The notes beneath the pieces are model-generated. The model was given only the letters and a program-made list of their open reading frames with translations, did no database searches and was not told the DNA's origin. A DNA stretch of 8,749 bases from contig CALJLA010000178.1 of NCBI GenBank assembly GCA_937983055.1, positions 1 through 8,749 on the forward strand. Reading direction: 5' to 3'. The translations under genes were made by a program, and so were the position numbers. The DNA comes from an uncultured Pseudomonadota bacterium (GTDB lineage Bacteria > Pseudomonadota > Gammaproteobacteria > Burkholderiales > Eutrophovitaceae). Shown here piece after piece: positions 1 to 5,336 of the stretch. Every line of letters starts with the position of its first letter. The first letter of the stretch is position 1.

Positions 1-2
1 CG

Positions 3-1163
3 ATCGCGCCGGCCCACCTGGCCGATGCGCCGGCCCTGGCGGAAAGCGCGCGCCACCTGGCAGTGCGGGTGCGCGGCGCGCGAGACATCGACAACATGCT
101 CGCGCTGCGCAACGAGCTGCGCGAATTCCTGCGCCAGGTGATGGCGCATGCCACCACCCAGTCCGACCTGCGCGTGGGACTGCTGCGCCTGCTACGCCTG
201 CTGGTCGACAACATCCATGACATCGCGCTGGGCGACGCCTGGCTGCAGCAGCAGATCGACATCGTGCGCCAGGCGCTGGACAGGCCGCTCACCCCGGTGG
301 TGTTGGGCGAGGCGGAAAAGGCGCTCCGCGACCTGATGCTCAAGCAAAGCCTGCTCAAGCAGTCGCTCGACGAGGCGCGAGAGACGCTGAAGGCGCTGGT
401 GAAATCCCTGGTCGATCAGCTTGGCTCGCTCTCGGAGTCGACCGGCGACTTCTGCGTGCGCCTCGACCGCTATACCGAGCGCATATCGACTGCGCGCGAG
501 GTGAGCGAGCTTAACAGCGTGCTCGCCGAGCTGATCGAGGACACCCGCGCCATCCAGACCAACACCGAGCGCACGCGGCACGAGCTGAACGTCGCCCGCA
601 ACCGGGTGGGGCTGGCCGAGCTGCGCATCCAGCAGATGGAACGCGATCCGGAAACCCTGAGCGAGCGCGCCCGCGAGGACACCCTGACCGGCGCGCTCAA
701 CCGCCGCGGGCTGGACGAGGTGTTCCGGCACGAGTCGGGCCGCAGCGACCGCGGCGCCACCCCGCTGTGCATGGCCCTGCTCGATGTCGACAATTTCAAG
801 CAGCTGAACGACCGGCTCGGCCACCAGGCCGGCGATGCCGCGCTGACCCGCCTGGTGAGCGTGATCAAAGGCGGCCTGCGCGACCGCGATGCGGTCGCCC
901 GCTACGGTGGGGAGGAATTCGTGCTGCTGCTCCCGGCCACCGCCACCGCCGAGGCGGCCGCGGTGATGACGCGTCTGCAGCGCGAGCTGACCAAGCGCTT
1001 CTTCCTTCATAACAACGAACGCCTGCTGATTACTTTCAGCTGCGGCGTCGCCGAGCGCAGGCCCGGCGAGGCGATGGAAGCCCTTCTCGCGCGCGCCGAC
1101 GGCGCCCTGTACAAGGCCAAGCAGGCCGGCAAGAACCGGGTATTCGTGGCCGAAGCAGCCTGA
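3..1163 (+). CDS. Diguanylate cyclase (GGDEF domain), 5'-truncated by window edge
   Basis: This protein is predicted to make cyclic di-GMP from two GTP in the cytoplasm. The frame is open from position 3 without a stop, and the first possible start inside the window (GTG at 63) has no ribosome binding site, so the real start lies upstream. Counting from the codon at 3, an alpha-helical, Leu/Arg-rich region fills about residues 20-215. It contains the segment RYTERI, which recurs in the two following cyclases. The GGDEF domain follows (about 220-385), with LDVDNFKQLND (Mg and guanine contacts), GHQAGD, the inhibitory site RDRD (293-296), GGEEF (302-306) and the terminal signature ADGALYKAKQAGKNR. 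No membrane segment is visible. It resembles a family of long cytoplasmic GGDEF proteins common in beta- and gammaproteobacteria, typically 500 residues or more (from memory). The sensed signal cannot be told from this fragment. Confidence 0.93.
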   Translation: MAPAHLADAPALAESARHLAVRVRGARDIDNMLALRNELREFLRQVMAHATTQSDLRVGLLRLLRLLVDNIHDIALGDAWLQQQIDIVRQALDRPLTPVVLGEAEKALRDLMLKQSLLKQSLDEARETLKALVKSLVDQLGSLSESTGDFCVRLDRYTERISTAREVSELNSVLAELIEDTRAIQTNTERTRHELNVARNRVGLAELRIQQMERDPETLSERAREDTLTGALNRRGLDEVFRHESGRSDRGATPLCMALLDVDNFKQLNDRLGHQAGDAALTRLVSVIKGGLRDRDAVARYGGEEFVLLLPATATAEAAAVMTRLQRELTKRFFLHNNERLLITFSCGVAERRPGEAMEALLARADGALYKAKQAGKNRVFVAEAA

Positions 1164-1267
1164 GCGTCCCACAGGCAAAAAATCCGTAGGCGGAGCGCCC
1201 GTGCCGGGCTAAACTCTGCGCGCGCGGCGCGGAGGGCGCGGCGCGCTGGGGACAAACAACTACAGAA

Positions 1268-1297
1268 CCGGGTGCGGCCGGCGGGCATAGCACCCGG
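1268..1297 (+). promoter_or_regulatory. Perfect 8-bp inverted repeat in the leader of the second cyclase
   Basis: CCGGGTGC (1268-1275) and GCACCCGG (1290-1297) are exact reverse complements around a 14-base loop. The downstream arm ends six bases before the weak AGG ribosome binding site (1304-1306) and 14 bases before the ATG at 1312. If transcribed, the hairpin would sit at the edge of the initiation region and could influence translation. It could equally be an operator. The rest of the 148-base gap (1164-1311) is very rich in GC/CG runs (about 1215-1250) and shows no convincing promoter. No T-run follows, so a terminator is unlikely. Confidence 0.45.
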
Positions 1298-1311
1298 CAG
1301 AACAGGCGACC

Positions 1312-2064
1312 ATGAACTCGGCAATCGGTGGCGGCCAACCGCCGGCGGACGACGGACCCGCCGCGCAGAACTATCTTTCCCGCATCGAAGCTTACGCGCA
1401 CCGCATCCGCGGCTGCCGCGAGATCGACGAAATCGTCCAGTTGCTCAACGAAGCGCTGCGCGAAACCGCAGCGCTCAACCGGTCGGAGGCCTTCGAGCAC
1501 GCCGGGCAGCGCATCGCCGAGGCCCAGCGCCAGATCGAAACCCTGAAGGCGGAGCTGCAGCAGGCCATCGACCTGATGCTGGTGGATCCGCTCACCGGGG
1601 CGCTCAACCGCCGCGGCCTGGAACGGGCCTATCTCCAGGAGTGCTCGCGTTGCGACCGCCACGGCCTGGTGCTCACCGTGGCGGTGATCGACCTCGACGA
1701 CTTCAAGCGGGTCAACGACCGCTTCGGCCATGCCTTCGGCGACCAGGCGCTGCGCCAGCTGTGCGAGGTCATGCGCGCCACCCTGCGCCAGAGCGACGTC
1801 GTCTGCCGCTTCGGCGGCGAGGAATTCGTCGTGGTCTTTCCCCACTGCGACAGCAACCAGGCGAAAAGCGCGTTGCAGCGGCTGCAACGGGCGCTCGGCG
1901 CGCTGCCGGTCAATTACCAGGGCGAGTCGGTAACCCTGTCGTTCAGCGCCGGGCTGGCCAGCCGCCTCGCCGGGGAAAGCCAGCAGGACCTCATCGCACG
2001 CGCCGACACGGCACTGCTGAACGCGAAGACCGCCGGCAAGAACCGCATCGCCCTCGCCGCCTGA
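1312..2064 (+). CDS. Diguanylate cyclase (GGDEF domain), short cytoplasmic form
   Basis: A 250-residue protein predicted to synthesise c-di-GMP. Residues 1-18 are a Gly/Pro-rich tail. Residues 19-55 form a helical module (YLSRIEAYAHRIR onward) shared with both neighbouring cyclases. Residues 57-90 look like a coiled-coil linker, of the kind that places two GGDEF domains together. The catalytic domain spans about 91-250: LTGALNRRGLE, Mg-binding Asp127 in IDLDDFKRVND, Asn135, GHAFGD (Asp144), inhibitory RQSD (159-162) and GGEEF (168-172). The end reads ADTALLNAKTAGKNR, with Leu where GGDEF proteins usually have Tyr. There is no signal peptide or membrane segment. The ATG at 1312 has only a weak AGG five bases upstream, but no better in-frame start is visible. 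It lies 148 bases after the first cyclase and 149 bases before the third, so each may have its own regulation. I am sure of the enzyme class but not of the input signal. Confidence 0.95.
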   Translation: MNSAIGGGQPPADDGPAAQNYLSRIEAYAHRIRGCREIDEIVQLLNEALRETAALNRSEAFEHAGQRIAEAQRQIETLKAELQQAIDLMLVDPLTGALNRRGLERAYLQECSRCDRHGLVLTVAVIDLDDFKRVNDRFGHAFGDQALRQLCEVMRATLRQSDVVCRFGGEEFVVVFPHCDSNQAKSALQRLQRALGALPVNYQGESVTLSFSAGLASRLAGESQQDLIARADTALLNAKTAGKNRIALAA

Positions 2065-2068
2065 CCCT

Positions 2069-2083
2069 CCGGCGCGACGCCGG
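2069..2083 (+). terminator. Small GC hairpin after second cyclase, weak terminator candidate
   Basis: CCGGCG (2069-2074) and CGCCGG (2078-2083) pair around a three-base loop, starting four bases after the TGA of the preceding gene. No T-run follows directly. A T-rich stretch begins only about 30 bases later (about 2110-2150). It may end or stabilise the upstream transcript, but short GC palindromes are common by chance in this composition. Confidence 0.25.
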
Positions 2084-2158
2084 GCGCAGGCCGGAATACG
2101 CCGGATTCCTGCCGCTTTTCCGCGCTTTAACCTTGCCTTCTGTCCCTTATGGTGGCGC

Positions 2159-2178
2159 CAATGCGTCGACCGGCATTG
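2159..2178 (+). promoter_or_regulatory. Inverted repeat in the leader of the third cyclase
   Basis: CAATGC (2159-2164) and GCATTG (2173-2178) are reverse complements around an eight-base loop. Directly after them lies the perfect 12-base palindrome GCCCCGCGGGGC (2178-2189). Both precede the ribosome binding site GAGGG (2204-2208). The leader also has a T-rich, relatively AT-rich patch (about 2110-2150) that could hold a promoter, but I see no convincing -35/-10 pair. A regulatory role is inferred only from position and symmetry. Confidence 0.3.
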
Positions 2179-2213
2179 CCCCGCGGGGCGGCGCAGCCAG
2201 TGTGAGGGACACG

Positions 2214-3008
2214 ATGGCAACAACCAGTGCAAGGGCTGTCGTTAGGCAGCCAGCCGCCGCGGTTCCGGCGGCCGCGGCGTTCGGGGTGACGCTTCCACCC
2301 CGGGCGCAGAGCTACTACCAGCGCATCGAATCGTACGCGATGCGCATCCGCGCAAGCCGCAACGTCGAGGAAATCGTCGGCCTGCTGGATGCGGCGCTGC
2401 GCGAGACCCAGGCGCTCGCCGAGCAGGAGGAACTGCGCATTGCGCGCGACCGTATCGCCGAGGCCGAATCGCAGATCCAGATGCTCAAGGCCGAGCTGAG
2501 CCACGCCGAGAGCCTGGTACAGATCGACCAGCTGACCGGCGCGCTCAACCGCCGCGGGCTGGAGTCTGCCTTCACCCGCGAGGCCGCGCGCAGCGACCGC
2601 CAGTCCTCCGCGCTGGCCGTCGCCGTGCTCGATCTCGACAACTTCAAGCGCATCAACGATCGTTACGGTCATCCGGCCGGCGACGACGCGCTGGTGCACT
2701 TCGCGCGCATCGTGCGTGCGACGGTGCGCCCGCACGACACGCTCGCGCGCTACGGCGGCGAGGAGTTCGTGCTGCTGATGGCCGAGTGCGACGAATCCGC
2801 CGCCTACGCCGCCCTGACCCGCCTGCAGCGCGCGCTGCTTGAGCGGCCGGTGGCGATCGACGGCGACCTGGTCGCGCTGTCGTTCAGCGCCGGCGTCGCG
2901 CGCCGAACCCTGGGCGAATCGATGGACGCCACGCTCGCCCGTGCCGACAGCGCGTTGATCGGCGCCAAGCGTGCGGGCAAGAACCGGGTGCTGTTCCAGT
3001 CGGCCTGA
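2214..3008 (+). CDS. Diguanylate cyclase (GGDEF domain), tandem paralogue
   Basis: A 264-residue c-di-GMP synthase candidate. The start ATG at 2214 is chosen because GAGGG (2204-2208) lies five bases upstream. The same frame is open far upstream (to about 1272), but that stretch is a shadow of the preceding cyclase. Residues 1-30 are a low-complexity Ala/Pro-rich tail. Residues 32-68 are the helical module, with 23 of 37 positions identical to the second cyclase by hand alignment. Residues 70-103 look like a coiled-coil linker. The GGDEF domain (about 104-264) has LDLDNFKRINDRYGH (Asp140, Asn148), GHPAGD, inhibitory RPHD (172-175) and GGEEF (181-185), and ends ADSALIGAKRAGKNR, with Ile at the usual Tyr. 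No membrane segment is seen. The close match to the previous gene suggests tandem duplication. A 452-base gap follows before fliC, so co-transcription with flagellin is not implied. Confidence 0.95.
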   Translation: MATTSARAVVRQPAAAVPAAAAFGVTLPPRAQSYYQRIESYAMRIRASRNVEEIVGLLDAALRETQALAEQEELRIARDRIAEAESQIQMLKAELSHAESLVQIDQLTGALNRRGLESAFTREAARSDRQSSALAVAVLDLDNFKRINDRYGHPAGDDALVHFARIVRATVRPHDTLARYGGEEFVLLMAECDESAAYAALTRLQRALLERPVAIDGDLVALSFSAGVARRTLGESMDATLARADSALIGAKRAGKNRVLFQSA

Positions 3009-3015
3009 CAATCCC

Positions 3016-3050
3016 GTGCTGCGTACTGCGTGCTGAGTGCTGTGTGACGT
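3016..3050 (+). repeat. Degenerate heptamer tandem repeat (about five copies)
   Basis: Starting at 3016, four consecutive 7-base units fit the consensus GTRCTGN, and a fifth (3044-3050) is more diverged. The run starts eight bases after the third cyclase's stop codon. Units differ at positions 3 and 7, so this is an old or imperfect microsatellite, not an exact one. It has no coding content. Confidence 0.65.
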
Positions 3051-3073
3051 CGGCCTCCGGCCGTCGGCCGACG
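3048..3073 (+). terminator. Inverted repeat downstream of the third cyclase, possible terminator
   Basis: CGTCGGCC (3048-3055) pairs exactly with GGCCGACG (3066-3073) around a 10-base loop, about 40 bases after the cyclase stop. The downstream flank is A-rich and has no T-run, so it is not a textbook Rho-independent terminator. It may act with Rho, or be a repeat-associated palindrome. Confidence 0.3.
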
Positions 3074-3172
3074 AACATCAAAAGCGCTCAACGCACAGGA
3101 CGCAGAAGTCGTGGAGAAAAACCAACTCCGGGCGAACCACGAAGTCACCAAGAAAAGCGAACGATCCCCCAA

Positions 3173-3220
3173 GTCACCTCGTCACCTGGTCACCGAATCA
3201 CCCAATCACACAATCACCCC
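3173..3220 (+). repeat. Octamer tandem repeat, six copies of RTCACCNN
   Basis: Six head-to-tail 8-base units start exactly every eight bases from 3173 to 3213. Five match RTCACCNN exactly, and the unit at 3205 has A for the second C. The first three begin with G and the last three with A, which suggests local spread of variants. A partial isolated copy (GTCACC) occurs near 3144. The run ends directly at the CCCCTAAAG that begins the upstream promoter-like element. Confidence 0.75.
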
Positions 3221-3247
3221 TAAAGCCCGGCGCCGAAGCGCCGTAAT
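3221..3247 (+). promoter_or_regulatory. Weak sigma-28-like promoter candidate, distal to fliC
   Basis: TAAA (3221-3224), followed by G, is separated by 15 bases from GCCGTAAT (3240-3247). The known sigma-28 (FliA) consensus is TAAA-N15-GCCGATAA, so the -35 fits, the spacing is canonical and the -10 matches 5 of 8. The spacer also forms a small hairpin (CGGCGC 3228-3233 with GCGCCG 3238-3243). It lies 108 bases upstream of the better fliC promoter and may be non-functional. Confidence 0.3.
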
Positions 3248-3328
3248 CGCCTTTCTCCCCTGCGCCGCCCTGCCGGCGCGTCCGTGTCGCCGCAGCCCGA
3301 CGACATAGCACGAATCCCTGCCTCCCCC

Positions 3329-3356
3329 TAAAGCTTTTCGCGGCGCCAACCGATAT
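3329..3356 (+). promoter_or_regulatory. Sigma-28 (FliA) class 3 promoter of fliC
   Basis: TAAA (3329-3332) followed by G, a 16-base spacer, then ACCGATAT (3349-3356), which matches 6 of 8 of the FliA -10 GCCGATAA. The -35 is flanked by CCCC as at 3221, and the surroundings are AT-richer than average. Flagellin genes are classically transcribed by FliA after hook completion and FlgM export. Transcription would start near 3363 and leave a leader of about 98 bases. The same TAAA-N16 geometry recurs before fliD. Confidence 0.7.
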
Positions 3357-3402
3357 CAGGCCCAACGGAGGTTCCGCAAGCCACTTGGGCGAACCGAAGT
3401 TA

Positions 3403-3422
3403 ACGGAGAAGAAGCGCTCCGT
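3403..3422 (+). promoter_or_regulatory. Hairpin and GGA motifs in the fliC leader
   Basis: ACGGAG (3403-3408) pairs perfectly with CTCCGT (3417-3422) around an eight-base loop, in the predicted 5' untranslated region of fliC. Three GGA trinucleotides lie in this leader (3367, 3405 and 3448). The last is inside the ribosome binding site AGGAGAG (3447-3453). GGA motifs, one overlapping the ribosome binding site, are the hallmark of CsrA-regulated leaders, so post-transcriptional control of flagellin is plausible but only inferred. Confidence 0.4.
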
Positions 3423-3460
3423 AAGTTCCTCACCATTGGCAAATTCAGGAGAGTGCAACC

Positions 3461-4924
3461 ATGCCTCAGATCATCAATACCAACATTGCGTCGCTCAATT
3501 CGCAGCGCAACCTCAACGTTTCCCAGTCGTCCCTGTCGCAGTCGCTGGAGCGCCTGTCTTCCGGTCTGCGCATCAACAGCGCCAAGGACGACGCCGCCGG
3601 TCTGGCGATTTCCGAGCGGTTTACCGCGCAGATTCGCGGCCTGACGCAGGCCGCGCGCAACGCCAACGACGGCATTTCGCTGGCACAGACGGCCGAGGGC
3701 GCGCTTTCGTCCGCCGGCGACATTCTCCAGCGCATTCGCGAGATCGCGGTGCAGTCGGCCAACTCGACGAACTCGTCGAGCGACCGCCAGGCGCTGCAGG
3801 ACGAAGTGAACCAGCTTGTGGGCGAGCTTGACCGGATCGCGGCATCCGCCGAGTTCAACGGCCAGAAGCTGCTCGACGGCACCTTCGGCTCGGCGAGCTT
3901 CCAGGTCGGCGCCAACGCCAATCAGACCATCCAGGCGGTGACCGGCAACTTCCGGACCGACCAGTACGGCCTGAACCGGGTCACGGGCGCAGCTGCCTCT
4001 GGCGCTGTTGTTACGAACGCCAACATTGCCAACACGCGGATCGCCGGCGAAACGCTGACGGTGCGGGGCTTCCTCGGCACCCAGGCGATCACGGTCGCCG
4101 CCAACTCGACTGCGAAGACCGTGGCCGCCCAGGTCAATGCCTCGACCAACACCACTGGCGTGACGGCAAGCGCGCGCACGCAGACCGACGCGACGTTCTC
4201 GGCGACCGGCAACTACAGCTTCACGCTGGCCAGCGATAACGCGGTGGCCAGCGCGGTGACGGTTTCGTTCTCGCTCGCCACCAACGATGCCAACGGACTG
4301 GCCGCTGCGGTGACCGCGATCAACGACCAGGCATCGAAGACTGGGGTCAGCGCCAAGGTCAACACCGCCGGCACTGGTGTCACGCTAACCAACGAGTCAG
4401 GCAACAACATCATTCTGCGCAACATCGTGGTAGGCAACGTCAACGCTGGCACGGTTACCGTCGGTGGTGCCGCGCTTGCCGCAACCGGTGCGGCGGACGT
4501 TAACGTTTCGGTGACGGGCCAGGTGACCTTCGACTCCAACAAGTCGTTCACCGTCACCGGCGACGCCAACGAAACGCTGGGTGCGGCCGCGGTGTCGAGC
4601 ACGCTGAGCGCGGTGCAGACGCTGGACGTCACCAGCTTCGACAACGCCACCCGAGCACTGGCGATCGTGGACTCGGCCCTGACCACGGTCAACGGCCAGC
4701 GCGCCAAGTTCGGCGCAATCCAGGCCCGCTTCGAAACCACCATCCTCAACCTGCAGACTGCGACCGAGAACCTGTCGGCGTCCCGCTCGCGGATCCGCGA
4801 CGCGGACTTCGCGGCGGAAACCGCGAACCTCACCCGTGCGCAGATCCTGCAGCAGGCCGGTGTCGCGATGCTGGCACAGGCCAACGCGCTGCCCAACAAC
4901 GTGCTGGCGCTGCTGCGCGGGTAA
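3461..4924 (+). CDS. fliC: Flagellin (flagellar filament protein)
   Basis: A 487-residue filament subunit, exported unfolded through the flagellar type III apparatus and polymerised under the FliD cap. The start ATG has AGGAGAG seven bases upstream. The N-terminal D0/D1 part (1 to about 165) opens with IINTNIASLNSQRNL and includes LERLSSGLRINSAKDDAAGLAI and LQRIREIAVQSANST. The C-terminal D1/D0 part (about 395-487) includes SRIRDADFAAETANL and ends NNVLALLRG. Between them, about 170-390, is a Thr/Ala/Asn-rich, Cys-free hypervariable region with beta-type, flagellin_IN-like stretches (around 196-245 and 264-315). This forms the exposed D2/D3 domains. FliS (139 residues, downstream) should bind the C-terminus before export. 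Expression is probably from the sigma-28-like promoter at 3329. The central region has lower GC than the ends, which is typical of flagellin diversification. No second flagellin is in the window. Confidence 0.98.
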   Translation: MPQIINTNIASLNSQRNLNVSQSSLSQSLERLSSGLRINSAKDDAAGLAISERFTAQIRGLTQAARNANDGISLAQTAEGALSSAGDILQRIREIAVQSANSTNSSSDRQALQDEVNQLVGELDRIAASAEFNGQKLLDGTFGSASFQVGANANQTIQAVTGNFRTDQYGLNRVTGAAASGAVVTNANIANTRIAGETLTVRGFLGTQAITVAANSTAKTVAAQVNASTNTTGVTASARTQTDATFSATGNYSFTLASDNAVASAVTVSFSLATNDANGLAAAVTAINDQASKTGVSAKVNTAGTGVTLTNESGNNIILRNIVVGNVNAGTVTVGGAALAATGAADVNVSVTGQVTFDSNKSFTVTGDANETLGAAAVSSTLSAVQTLDVTSFDNATRALAIVDSALTTVNGQRAKFGAIQARFETTILNLQTATENLSASRSRIRDADFAAETANLTRAQILQQAGVAMLAQANALPNNVLALLRG

Positions 4925-4947
4925 TCCGGAGAAAGCCGATAGCAGCC

Positions 4948-4975
4948 AGGCCCGGCCGGTTCACCGGCCGGGCCT
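4948..4975 (+). terminator. Strong 12-bp hairpin between fliC and flaG
   Basis: The bases 4948-4959 are the exact reverse complement of 4964-4975, with a TTCA tetraloop (4960-4963). Eleven of twelve pairs are G-C. It begins 24 bases after the fliC stop and ends 21 bases before the flaG start. The downstream bases are CTCCGCC, not a T-run, so it is an atypical terminator. It may act as a partial terminator or as a 3' stabiliser that keeps fliC mRNA abundant relative to flaG. Confidence 0.6.
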
Positions 4976-4996
4976 CTCCGCCTGAGGGAGATGATC

Positions 4997-5320
4997 ATGC
5001 GTCCGATCGAAGCCTCGCTACCGAATGCCCCGTACGTGCCCGCCGCCGCGCCCACGCCGGCGCCGCGCGCGCAACAGCCGTCCGCCGGCGCCGTGTCCGG
5101 CATGCCGATCGAGGAAGCCGTCGCGGCCGCTGCCCAAGCGGTGCGCTCGCTGTCGAGCGATATCGAGATCACGCTCGACCGCCAGAGCGGCCGGCCGATC
5201 GTGCGGGTCATGGACGGCTACACCGGCGAGCTGATCCGCCAGATTCCCAGTGAGGAAATGCTGGAGATCGCGCGCGCACTGGATCGACTCCACGGCCTGC
5301 TGATCCATCAAAAAGCCTGA
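4997..5320 (+). CDS. flaG: FlaG family flagellar protein
   Basis: A 107-residue FlaG-family protein. Residues 9-35 are Pro/Ala-rich and likely disordered. Residues 54-107 hold the family core, DIEITLDRQSGRPIVRVMDG followed by YTGELIRQIPSEEMLEIARAL, ending in an amphipathic helix. Two ATGs compete. The one at 4991 abuts the ribosome binding site GAGGGAG (4984-4990) with no spacer, while the one at 4997 has a six-base spacer, so 4997 is chosen (4991 would add Met-Ile). FlaG proteins sit between flagellin and cap genes in many bacteria, and loss of the gene alters filament length or number in some. The biochemical role is not settled. No separate strong promoter is visible. A GCCGATAG at 4935 resembles a sigma-28 -10 but has no TAAA partner, so expression may be read-through from fliC past the hairpin at 4948. 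Confidence 0.93.
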   Translation: MRPIEASLPNAPYVPAAAPTPAPRAQQPSAGAVSGMPIEEAVAAAAQAVRSLSSDIEITLDRQSGRPIVRVMDGYTGELIRQIPSEEMLEIARALDRLHGLLIHQKA

Positions 5321-5336
5321 GTAAAACCCCTCTTTT

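Larger units (their letters stand above)
3009..3460. other. Gene-free, repeat-rich 452-base spacer between cyclases and fliC
   Basis: No credible gene is seen on either strand. Short open frames here translate to low-complexity, repeat-derived peptides (Ser/Pro/Asn/His-rich). In order the spacer holds a heptamer repeat run, an inverted repeat, a purine-rich patch (about 3100-3160), an octamer repeat run, a weak and a good sigma-28-like promoter, and the fliC leader. Base composition is visibly lower in GC around 3074-3220 than in the genes. Confidence 0.6.

Noticed and set aside
1215..1250. GC/CG-run region as a terminator of the first cyclase
   Set aside because: Many overlapping GC pairings are possible, but no clear unique stem or T-run is seen.
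1272..2213. In-frame N-terminal extension of the third cyclase
   Set aside because: The open frame runs back across the second cyclase, but the peptide is Arg/Pro-rich shadow sequence. A good ribosome binding site and the paralogue's length support the start at 2214.
1036..2232. Long open frame on the minus strand opposite the cyclases
   Set aside because: It is antisense to conserved GGDEF domains and reflects third-position GC bias. The product is Ala/Arg/Gly-rich with no recognisable domain.
3090..3125. Strings such as ACGCACAGGACGCAG as a c-di-GMP riboswitch
   Set aside because: Only a few words resemble the GEMM motif, and the ordered stems and tetraloop are missing. The patch is better explained as degenerate short repeats.
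3173..3220. CRISPR array
   Set aside because: Repeat units are eight bases with no spacers, and no cas gene is nearby.
3037..3308. Small plus-strand open frames in the spacer before fliC
   Set aside because: They translate the tandem repeats into low-complexity peptides, have no ribosome binding site and resemble no family.
4935..4942. GCCGATAG as a sigma-28 -10 for flaG
   Set aside because: No TAAA or similar lies 15-16 bases upstream (the bases there are the end of fliC), and the hairpin at 4948 would sit at the start of the transcript.
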